A stretch of DNA of 64,000 bases from Rhodobacteraceae bacterium F11138 (GTDB lineage: Bacteria > Pseudomonadota > Alphaproteobacteria > Rhodobacterales > Rhodobacteraceae), in NCBI GenBank assembly GCA_016521575.1, contig JAEKDP010000003.1, positions 124,001-188,000 on the forward strand, given 5' to 3'. The translations under genes were made by a program, and so were the position numbers. Positions 29,425 to 36,492 of the stretch are shown piece after piece. The notes beneath the pieces are model-generated. The model did no database searches and was not told the origin of the DNA. It worked only from the letters and a program-made list of their open reading frames with translations. Each line of letters opens with the position of its first letter. Position 1 is the first letter of the stretch.

Positions 29425-29814
29425 ATGCAAACCATCCCGAAAGCAGAGCAGAGCACCTACATGGAACCACCCCGAATGCACCCGATGGCACCGGAACATC
29501 TGCCGGGTTTCTTGCCGGCCGCGGACGGCAGTGATCCGTTTTTCACCGGCGTCGTCATCTTTGTCATTCTGTTGGTTGTCGGTCTGGGGGTGTTGTATCT
29601 TTCGTTGCATTCCTTGCCCGAACGCATGGCGCATGGCTATCAAAGCAGCCAGTTGCAGTTGATCGGGATTCTGGCTGTGGTGGCCCTGTTCACCCACAAC
29701 AACGCGCTCTGGATGGCGGCGCTGATCCTGGCGGCGTTCCGAATGCCGGATTTCATGACGCCGCTGCGGTCGATTTCGGATTCGCTTGAAACCATCAAGC
29801 TTCAAGGGCGCTGA
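29425..29814 (+). CDS. Small two-helix membrane protein upstream of an HlyD gene
   Basis: Protein of about 129 residues (117 if the ATG at 29461 is used; neither has a clear ribosome-binding site). A Pro/Met-rich N terminus containing MHPMAPEHLPGFLP precedes a hydrophobic helix (FFTGVVIFVILLVVGLGVLY) and a second segment (LQLIGILAVVALFTH and NALWMAALILAAF). It ends three bases before the HlyD-like gene, so the two are surely cotranscribed. The layout resembles the pairing of a small membrane protein with an HlyD subunit as in YiaW-YiaV, but I see no sequence similarity to YiaW. Confidence 0.75.
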   Translation: MQTIPKAEQSTYMEPPRMHPMAPEHLPGFLPAADGSDPFFTGVVIFVILLVVGLGVLYLSLHSLPERMAHGYQSSQLQLIGILAVVALFTHNNALWMAALILAAFRMPDFMTPLRSISDSLETIKLQGR

Positions 29815-29817
29815 TGT

Positions 29818-31050
29818 ATGCTCGAATTCCTGTTCTGTTCGCTGCTGACGATCGTGCCGGACTACCTGTATCGCCGATATGCGCAAGACAAGCGGCTGGG
29901 CCGTGAGATCACGTTCTTTTCGGTCTGGCACGAGCTGCGCTGGGGCATCACGCTTTGCGCGATCCTGACCACGACGCTGATCACTATCGTGTTCTTCTAT
30001 CACCCATCCAGCAAGAGCGTGCGATCGTATTTTCGCACCGTGACCATTCTGTCCGAAACAGGCGGGCGCGTCAGCGAAGTATTCGTGACCAACAACCAGA
30101 AGGTCGAGGCGGGCACGCTGTTGTTTCGTTTGGATTCAAGCAGTCAGCGGGCTGCGGTCGAGACTGCCCAAAGGCGGATCGAAGAAGTCGATGCCCGGCT
30201 GCAGGCCGCCGGGGCCGAACTGGAGGCGGCGACCGCCGGAGTGCGTGAAGCCCAGGCAGCGGTGGATGTGATCGAGGACGACTACCGGCGCAACAAGGCC
30301 CTGTTGGATCGTGGATCGTCCGCCGTGCCGGTGGCCGAGGTGGAGCGGCTGGAAAATGAGCTGCATGTGCGCCAGGGGGCGCTTGAAGCGGCTGTCGCGA
30401 ACCAGGTCTTCGCCGAGGAAAAGATCTCGATTCAGCTGCCCGCCGAACGTGCGACGGCGGTGGCGTCGCTGGAACAGGCCCGCGCAGAACTGGCCAAGAC
30501 CGAAGTGTTCGCAGGCGAAACCGGGCGTGTGGAGCAGTTCGGCCTGCAGGTGGGGGATTACATCAACCCCATTCTGCGGCCTGCCGGAATCCTGGTGCCC
30601 AGCTCATTCGACGGGCAGCGGTTCGCGGCGGGTTTCGACCAGATTACCGCGTCGGTCATCAAACCCGGCATGGTTGCGGAAATGGCGTGTCTGGCGGAAC
30701 CCTTCACCATCATCCCGATGGTCGTGGCCGATATTCAGGATGTCATCCCATCAGGACAGATTCGCCCCACGGATCGATTGGTCGACCCGCAGGACAACCC
30801 GCGGCCGGGCACATTGACCGTTTTTCTGGAACCGCTCTATGCGCAGGAAAGACTTACAATGCCGCCGGGCAGCACCTGTATCGCCAATGCCTACAGCAGC
30901 ATGCATGACAAGCTGGAAGACCCCGATCTGGGTCTGGGCCGGTGGCTCTATTATCACATGGTGGACACGGTCGCTCTGGTTCATGCTGCGATCCTGCGTA
31001 TCCAGGTCCTGGCGATGCCGGTTCAGACACTGGTCTTTTCCGGGCATTGA
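29818..31050 (+). CDS. HlyD family membrane fusion protein
   Basis: Periplasmic adaptor of 410 residues anchored by one N-terminal helix (about 43-61, LCAILTTTLITIVFFY). The biotinyl-lipoyl-like half motif ETGGRVSEVFVTNNQKVEAG lies at about 80-99, followed by an alpha-helical hairpin (about 105-235) and the returning half VFAGETGRVEQFGLQVGDY. This organisation matches EmrA/YibH-type adaptors. No ABC transporter, MFS pump or outer-membrane channel gene is adjacent, so the inner-membrane partner may be the small protein encoded just upstream. The C-terminal part has an unusual conserved-looking Asp/Pro-rich stretch. Confidence 0.85.
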   Translation: MLEFLFCSLLTIVPDYLYRRYAQDKRLGREITFFSVWHELRWGITLCAILTTTLITIVFFYHPSSKSVRSYFRTVTILSETGGRVSEVFVTNNQKVEAGTLLFRLDSSSQRAAVETAQRRIEEVDARLQAAGAELEAATAGVREAQAAVDVIEDDYRRNKALLDRGSSAVPVAEVERLENELHVRQGALEAAVANQVFAEEKISIQLPAERATAVASLEQARAELAKTEVFAGETGRVEQFGLQVGDYINPILRPAGILVPSSFDGQRFAAGFDQITASVIKPGMVAEMACLAEPFTIIPMVVADIQDVIPSGQIRPTDRLVDPQDNPRPGTLTVFLEPLYAQERLTMPPGSTCIANAYSSMHDKLEDPDLGLGRWLYYHMVDTVALVHAAILRIQVLAMPVQTLVFSGH

Positions 31051-31066
31051 TCCCCTTGGCTGTGTG

Positions 31067-31699
31067 TCAGGCTTTTTCAAACAGCGCGATCACGGCGATG
31101 TCATCCTTGTGCGGGCCGGATGCCAGATCCCCGTAGATGCGGGTTTTCTGCAGGGTCAGTTTGCGTATGCCTGAGTGTTGCAATGCGTTCAGCCTGTTGG
31201 CGAAACCGGCTTCGTCATAGTGTTTGGCATTGATTGAAATCGCAAACTGTGCGCCGGGGCGGGCGACGTCCAACAGCGCCTGCAGCGCATCCGGCCCGAC
31301 ATGGCCGGTGGTGAAAGTCCCCGAGGATACGATGCCGGAATAGCTGTCGCGCGGCGCGGGAATGCCCAGGTTGAGGTCGGCCTCGATGGCATCGCGGTAG
31401 ATATCCTTGAGCATGGCCTGCTGCAGCATTTCGGCGCTGATGTCGGTTGCGTCGATGGGCCCGACGCCCAGGTCGGCCAGAACCGCGCCGCACAATCCGG
31501 TCCCCGCGCCCACATCCAGCACCGGCCCTTGCCCGCCGGCGGCCACGAAGGCGCGGGCGGTCTGAATGTGCAGTTGATAATCCTCGCGGGCGGCAAAGCT
31601 GTCGTCATAGTCGCCGGCCCACTCGGCATAGAGCCGCCGCGAATCGTCGGGCGTTTTCAGCGCATAGGCTGTTTTCAGGCCGGGTTCTTTCTTGCTCAT
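31067..31699 (-). CDS. Class I SAM-dependent methyltransferase
   Basis: Methyltransferase of 210 residues. Motif I is PVLDVGAGTGLCGAVLADLG near residue 55 and the acidic post-I region reads IDATDISAEMLQQA. YAEWAGDYDDSF near the N terminus resembles the Williams-Beuren/UbiE-like subgroup. Substrate unknown. The ATG at 31699 (MSKKEPGLKTAYAL) is preferred over an upstream in-frame start that would add 20 basic residues. It converges with the HlyD gene and diverges from the SDR gene. Confidence 0.82.
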   Translation of the reverse strand: MSKKEPGLKTAYALKTPDDSRRLYAEWAGDYDDSFAAREDYQLHIQTARAFVAAGGQGPVLDVGAGTGLCGAVLADLGVGPIDATDISAEMLQQAMLKDIYRDAIEADLNLGIPAPRDSYSGIVSSGTFTTGHVGPDALQALLDVARPGAQFAISINAKHYDEAGFANRLNALQHSGIRKLTLQKTRIYGDLASGPHKDDIAVIALFEKA

Positions 31700-31812
31700 G
31701 AATCCATCAAAGGCGGATTGGAGGATTCGATCAAGCGTTCTGAAGGGGCGGCGCGTCAAAACATCCGGCTTGCGGCTCTTGTATTTGGCGGTTGCCCGGA
31801 CAATCTAGGGGC

Positions 31813-32673
31813 ATGAAAAGAACTTTGCTTTCGATCGGGCACGGCTATTCGGCGCAAGCCCTGGCGCGTATTCTTTTGCCGCGTGGCTGGCGTGTCATCG
31901 GCACCACCCGTTCCGCGGACAAGGCGCGCGCCCTGCGCGCCACCGGGGCTGAAATGATGCTGTTTCCGGATCCCGACGGGTCTGTGGCGTTGGGTGCGGC
32001 CCTGAAGGCGGCCACGCACCTGCTGGTTTCGATCGGACCGAAAGGTCATGGCGATCCGGTCCTGAACGCGATGCGCGACCGGATCGAGGACGCGGATCTG
32101 CAATGGGCGGGGTATCTGTCTACGACCGGTGTCTATGGTGATCACGCCGGAAGGTGGGTGGATGAAACCTCGGCCCTGAACCCGGGCACGGAACGCGGGC
32201 GCTGGCGGTTGCAGGCGGAACAGGACTGGTCGTCGATTGCCGGTTTGCCGCTGCATATCTTTCGGCTGGCCGGAATCTATGGACCCGGACGCGGACCATT
32301 CGCCAAGGTGCGCAACGGCACGGCGCGGCGGATCATCAAGCCGGGACAGGTCTTTTCGCGCATTCACGTTGACGATATCGCACAGGTCCTGGCGGCGTCG
32401 ATCGACCGGCCTGATCCGGGCGCGGTCTATAATCTGTGCGATGATGATCCGGCCCCGCCACAGGACGTCATTGCCCATGCGGCGGCATTGCTGGATCTGC
32501 CCCTGCCGGAGGCGCAGGATTTCGACCGGGTCGAGATGACCCCGCTGGCGCGCAGCTTTTATTCCGAAAACAAGCGTGTCAGCAATGATCGGATCAAGCG
32601 CGATCTGGGGGTGAAGCTGTTGTATCCGTCCTATCGCGACGGCCTGGCCGCAATGGTGCCCCAACCCGACTAA
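31813..32673 (+). CDS. Extended SDR family NAD(P)-dependent epimerase-like protein
   Basis: Protein of 286 residues with a Rossmann N terminus MKRTLLSIGHGYSAQALAR, a variant nucleotide-binding glycine motif (GHGYSA) like that of the YeeZ/atypical SDR group. LSTTGVYGDHAGRWVDET contains the Ser/Thr and Tyr of the active site, although the usual YxxxK lysine is replaced (WRLQAEQ follows), which is also seen in the atypical SDR5 group. FRLAGIYGPGR and RIHVDDIAQVL are conserved epimerase features. ATG 31813 is the start. Function unknown; the weak catalytic set suggests binding or a changed chemistry. Confidence 0.78.
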   Translation: MKRTLLSIGHGYSAQALARILLPRGWRVIGTTRSADKARALRATGAEMMLFPDPDGSVALGAALKAATHLLVSIGPKGHGDPVLNAMRDRIEDADLQWAGYLSTTGVYGDHAGRWVDETSALNPGTERGRWRLQAEQDWSSIAGLPLHIFRLAGIYGPGRGPFAKVRNGTARRIIKPGQVFSRIHVDDIAQVLAASIDRPDPGAVYNLCDDDPAPPQDVIAHAAALLDLPLPEAQDFDRVEMTPLARSFYSENKRVSNDRIKRDLGVKLLYPSYRDGLAAMVPQPD

Positions 32674-32681
32674 CGGCGCGG

Positions 32682-32743
32682 ATCACGGCGGGTGGCTGTT
32701 GCGCGATTGTTGCTATCACATCCGCGTCTCCACCCGCCATGAT
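32682..32743. repeat. Long inverted repeat after the SDR gene
   Basis: Arms ATCACGGCGGGTGG (32682-32695) and CCACCCGCCATGAT (32730-32743) pair at 13 of 14 positions across a 34-base interval. The first arm starts nine bases after the SDR stop. No T tract follows. It could be a terminator-like 3' hairpin, a small RNA fold or a protein-binding dyad. Confidence 0.5.
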
Positions 32744-32869
32744 TGTGTCAGCGCGTGCTGATTGCTAGAGTGGTTCGGCAACTGAAAGCCGGGGACTGTA
32801 TGACGCTGTTTTTGCTGGGAACAGATCGGTCAGAGCCTGACGCACCAAACAGGACGCCGGGATTGCGCC

Positions 32870-35350
32870 ATGTATGAATCGTTCTTCGGCCTGACGGCGC
32901 TGCCATTCAAGATCACGCCTGACCCGGCCTTTATCTACTGGAACAAGCAGCACCGCCGCGCGGCCAGCATTCTGGCGTTCGGGATCGAGCAGCTTGTGCC
33001 GATCACGGTGGTGACGGGCGATGTCGGGGCGGGAAAGACGACCCTGCTGCAACAGTTTCTGGAAGACGCCCCGGCGGATATGACCGTCGGGCTGATTTCG
33101 AATTACTGGAGCGGCATGGGCGGCCTGTATCAGTGGATACTGAACGCCTTTGATTTGCAGGCCAGCGGCAACGAAGTCGAATTGTTTCGGGTGTTTCAGG
33201 ATTTTGTGGTCCAGGAATACGCCGAGGGTCGGCGGTGCGTCCTGATTGTCGATGAAGCACAGAATGTTGCGGATGCCGATCTGGAACAGCTGCGGATGTT
33301 GACCAATATCAATGCGGGCAAGGATTCGCTGTTGATGCTGTTTCTGGTCGGGCAGCCGCAGTTGCGCGACCGTTTGCGGCAACCGAACAACAATCAGATC
33401 GCCCAGCGGGTCGGCGCGTCCTTTCATCTCAAGGCGATGTCTGCCGAGGATACCTGCAACTATGTCCGCCACCGGCTCAAGGTTGCGGGCGCGGAAGATG
33501 AAATTTTCGACGATGCTGCGTTGAAACGTATTCATGAGGTGTCGGGCGGGGTGCCGCGTCTGGTCAATGTGGTTTGCGAACTTGCGCTTGTGGCCGCGTT
33601 CGGGGATGAGGTCCGGCACATCGACGGGGCCTATCTGGACGCGTTCCTGAAAGAGGCCGCGGAAAGCGGGATGATGGATCACCTGCCCGTCACGCTGGGC
33701 CTGCAAGACGATGAAAGCCCGGTCAGGCCGGATGCGTCGCAACCCTCGCCGCCTTTGGCCATCCCCCGGTCAGGGCAGGGGGCGCAATGGATCCGTCTGG
33801 TTGACGATCCCGTGGCCGAACCGGCCGAGAGGAAACTGGACCGGCCAAGCCCGGCGGCCCGTTTTGCGGACCCGGCAGCACCGGCCACGCAACCGACCGC
33901 GTCCGAGGATGCCAGCATCATGGAAAACCTCATGGCGCCCAGCTTGGCGCGGCGCACGGCTGCGCAACAAGAGCCAGAGGCGGCCAGCGCCCCCCCGGAA
34001 GTCGCCGCCATGACGGATGAACCGCTGGTGGATGACGCCACCGACGAGCAGAACGACGAGGCAGCGGATCAGTATCGTCCGGATGAGTCTGAACTGGTCG
34101 ATCTGCCGGAGATCTTTGAAAAGGTCGCGGAACCCAAGGCGCACGAGCCAGCCCCGGATGTAGCCCCGGTGGACCAGGATGCGGCGGTTTCCGGCCCAAA
34201 GGACACTGATGAAGATCCGGTCATCCCGGCGGATGCTGAAACGCCCGCGGCGTCTCTGACGGCGCGAGACGTGATATTTGCAACCGTGGATCACGGTCTG
34301 GATGCGGTGTTGGTTCTGCTTCTTGCGGGCGCGGTCTATTCGGGCGGGGTCATGGCCTTGCGCGATGCCAGCCGCGCGCCCCAGGCCGGGCAAGGGGGTG
34401 CGGAAATGCCCGAAGCTGCGCCTGATCCCGGCGGGGCAGAGGCACCGGGCAATCCGGGCATCGCGCCAGACAAGATCAGGTTTGATCCGCCGGTTCCGCT
34501 GGATGACCCGGATGGGGCGGCCTTGCTCGACCGGGCGCTGAACGGTGGGGACAGCGCGCCGCTGGAGTATGCCCGGGCCGCCCTGCGCGGTGAGCCGCGT
34601 GCGGCCTATTACCTTGGACAGCTGTATGAAACCGGGGACGGTGTGCCGCGGGATCTGGCCTTGGCGCGGGCGTGGTATGGGTTGGCCGGACCGGATGTGC
34701 GCAGTGCGCGGCGGCGGCTGACAGAACTGGGGGCCCCGGAGCCGGGTTCTCTGGCGGCTCCTCACCCGGTGCTGGGGGGGCTTTTGCCGGACGGCAGCGG
34801 GGAATTCATCTGGACCGCTGGTAAAGGCGCAGACGCGGCGCTGTATCTGTTGGAACTGGCACAGACCCCTGACGGCCCCGTGCGGCGCTTGCCGCCGCAA
34901 TCGCTTTCGGCGGTGCGGGTGCCCGATGTTGGGGATGCGCGTCTGTGGCGGGTGGTTTCGGTGGACCCGGAAACCGGACGCTATGCCGTCTCGGGTTGGC
35001 ATCTGCTGAGCGCAGACACCGCAGCGGTTTATGCCGGTCCGGTCGCGACGCCATTTGATGTGGCCCCATTTGTCACCGTGGTCTTGCCTGCGGACATCAC
35101 ACCGGCGCAGAAAACGCTGGCGACCGAGGATCTGATTTCGGCGGGGTTTCAGGTCAACACCCGCGAGGGCGGGGCCGGAGCGGGTTCCGAGCCGCTGATT
35201 GCCCATGCCTATGAAAGCGACAGCGAGATGGCGAAACGCGTGGCCCGGCTGCTGGGAGCGGAGGCGGCGATCAAGCTGGAACCAAATCCGGGGCCGAATG
35301 GTGCGCCCCCCTTGCCGGGCGAAATTCTGGTGACCTACCCGACAAAATGA
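32870..35350 (+). CDS. ExeA-like AAA ATPase fused to a membrane segment, Sel1-like repeat and C-terminal extension
   Basis: Protein of 826 residues. Residues 1-270 form an ExeA/GspA-type AAA domain: MYESFFGLTALPFKITPDP opening, Walker A GDVGAGKTT at about 50-58, Walker B CVLIVDEAQN at about 123-132, and GVPRLVNVVC as sensor 2 region. Residues 280-465 are acidic, Pro/Ala-rich and probably disordered. A single membrane helix lies at about 476-496 (VLVLLLAGAVYSGGVMAL). Then a Sel1-like repeat (about 578-606, YYLGQLYETGDGVPRDLALA) and a C-terminal domain with VTVVLPADITPAQKTLA. The topology puts the ATPase in the cytoplasm and the C terminus in the periplasm. No secretin or GspB gene is adjacent. 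Confidence 0.82.
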   Translation: MYESFFGLTALPFKITPDPAFIYWNKQHRRAASILAFGIEQLVPITVVTGDVGAGKTTLLQQFLEDAPADMTVGLISNYWSGMGGLYQWILNAFDLQASGNEVELFRVFQDFVVQEYAEGRRCVLIVDEAQNVADADLEQLRMLTNINAGKDSLLMLFLVGQPQLRDRLRQPNNNQIAQRVGASFHLKAMSAEDTCNYVRHRLKVAGAEDEIFDDAALKRIHEVSGGVPRLVNVVCELALVAAFGDEVRHIDGAYLDAFLKEAAESGMMDHLPVTLGLQDDESPVRPDASQPSPPLAIPRSGQGAQWIRLVDDPVAEPAERKLDRPSPAARFADPAAPATQPTASEDASIMENLMAPSLARRTAAQQEPEAASAPPEVAAMTDEPLVDDATDEQNDEAADQYRPDESELVDLPEIFEKVAEPKAHEPAPDVAPVDQDAAVSGPKDTDEDPVIPADAETPAASLTARDVIFATVDHGLDAVLVLLLAGAVYSGGVMALRDASRAPQAGQGGAEMPEAAPDPGGAEAPGNPGIAPDKIRFDPPVPLDDPDGAALLDRALNGGDSAPLEYARAALRGEPRAAYYLGQLYETGDGVPRDLALARAWYGLAGPDVRSARRRLTELGAPEPGSLAAPHPVLGGLLPDGSGEFIWTAGKGADAALYLLELAQTPDGPVRRLPPQSLSAVRVPDVGDARLWRVVSVDPETGRYAVSGWHLLSADTAAVYAGPVATPFDVAPFVTVVLPADITPAQKTLATEDLISAGFQVNTREGGAGAGSEPLIAHAYESDSEMAKRVARLLGAEAAIKLEPNPGPNGAPPLPGEILVTYPTK

Positions 35351-35351
35351 A

Positions 35352-35380
35352 AAACCCGGCTGTGAAAGCCGGGTTTCTTT
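35352..35380. terminator. Bidirectional intrinsic terminator between convergent genes
   Basis: Perfect 10-bp stem AAACCCGGCT / AGCCGGGTTT with a five-base loop, flanked by A-rich and T-rich tails (TTTCTTT). It starts two bases after the AAA ATPase stop and 18 bases before the TAXI gene's stop, so it can end both convergent transcripts. Confidence 0.9.
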
Positions 35381-35397
35381 GGGCGCGCTGCACGAAT

Positions 35398-36459
35398 TCA
35401 ACAGCCGATCGATTCGCAGATCCGTTGCCGATAGGCCGAATTCGCGGCGCTGTCCGGGGCCGCCTGTGCCGGTGTGGCCGGGGCGTCTCCTTCGCAGACC
35501 AGATTATAATTGGGGTCCAGACCGGCATTGACACAGCCGCCGATGTTCCAGCCCGGAGGCAGATCGCTCAGATCCACCTGCTGCCATTTCGGATGCCCTG
35601 TCTTGCGCAATTCGTCAAAGCGGGTGGCAATCACATTGGTGATGTCCGATACGGCCTTGCAGCTGGCGCGGTGGTACGCGTTGCGGCCGGGGTCGTATTC
35701 ATAGGTCATCAGGACAGCCTTGACCGCGATCACGTCGACGGCCTGATCCTGAAACGGATAGGCGTCCGCAGGGATTGTTCCGGGCTGATAGACCGCCTGC
35801 AGGGTGGCATCATTGATCGGCAGCAGGTGGAATTTCGCAGCGTCGATGCGGGGGGACAGAAAGATCTCGGTCGGCGCTCCGGCCACATAAAAGAAGGCAT
35901 CGATCTGTCCGGCCAGCAGCGCGGTCAGCGATGCTTCGGCATCGATGGTCCGTCGCTCTGACGGGTTGACCTGCGCCAGATCCAGCACCAGCGAAGCGGT
36001 CAGAAACGTGCCGCTGTCCTCGACGCCGATTGCCACTTTCTTGCCGTTCAGATCCTCCAGCGACTTCAGATCGCGGCGGGCCAGGATATGCACTTCTTCG
36101 TTATACAGTGGAAACGCGATGCGCACGCCCTTGACGGCCCGCGCGACACCTGGATCGTCGGCGGCAAAGGTCTTGAGATATTCCAGAACGTCCGACTGCA
36201 CGATTCCCAATTGAGTGAACCGGCGTTTGCGCACACCCAGGAAATTTTCCAGCGAACCCGCGCTTTCATGCACGTTCAGGGTCACGCCGCATTTTGCGGC
36301 GGCCTCGCTAATGTTTCTTCCGAACTGTATGTAGGTCCCGCTGGGGCCACCCGTCAGGATGTTTTTCTCGAATTCCTGCGCCTGTGCCGGACCCACAAGG
36401 CAGCCCAGGGTGGCGGCAAGCGCCAGCAACCGTGTCGTGAACGTGGATTTCAGTCTCAT
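35398..36459 (-). CDS. TAXI family TRAP transporter solute-binding protein
   Basis: Periplasmic binding protein of 353 residues. A signal peptide ends at about residue 27 (GCLVGPAQA-QEF). ILTGGPSGTYIQFGRNISEA is the opening strand and loop of the TAXI fold, and VAIGVEDSGTFLTASLVL and IDAFFYVAGAPTEIF are further family landmarks. TAXI proteins normally feed a fused TRAP membrane subunit, but none is encoded here. A C-terminal extension of about 60 residues carries several cysteines (CVNAGL, CEGDAP, CESIGC) separated by an Ala/Pro linker, which is unusual. It lies 33 bases downstream of the coiled-coil gene and is probably cotranscribed with it. Confidence 0.88.
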   Translation of the reverse strand: MRLKSTFTTRLLALAATLGCLVGPAQAQEFEKNILTGGPSGTYIQFGRNISEAAAKCGVTLNVHESAGSLENFLGVRKRRFTQLGIVQSDVLEYLKTFAADDPGVARAVKGVRIAFPLYNEEVHILARRDLKSLEDLNGKKVAIGVEDSGTFLTASLVLDLAQVNPSERRTIDAEASLTALLAGQIDAFFYVAGAPTEIFLSPRIDAAKFHLLPINDATLQAVYQPGTIPADAYPFQDQAVDVIAVKAVLMTYEYDPGRNAYHRASCKAVSDITNVIATRFDELRKTGHPKWQQVDLSDLPPGWNIGGCVNAGLDPNYNLVCEGDAPATPAQAAPDSAANSAYRQRICESIGC

Positions 36460-36492
36460 TCTATTAACTCCAATTCAATCTGTTCAATGCGT

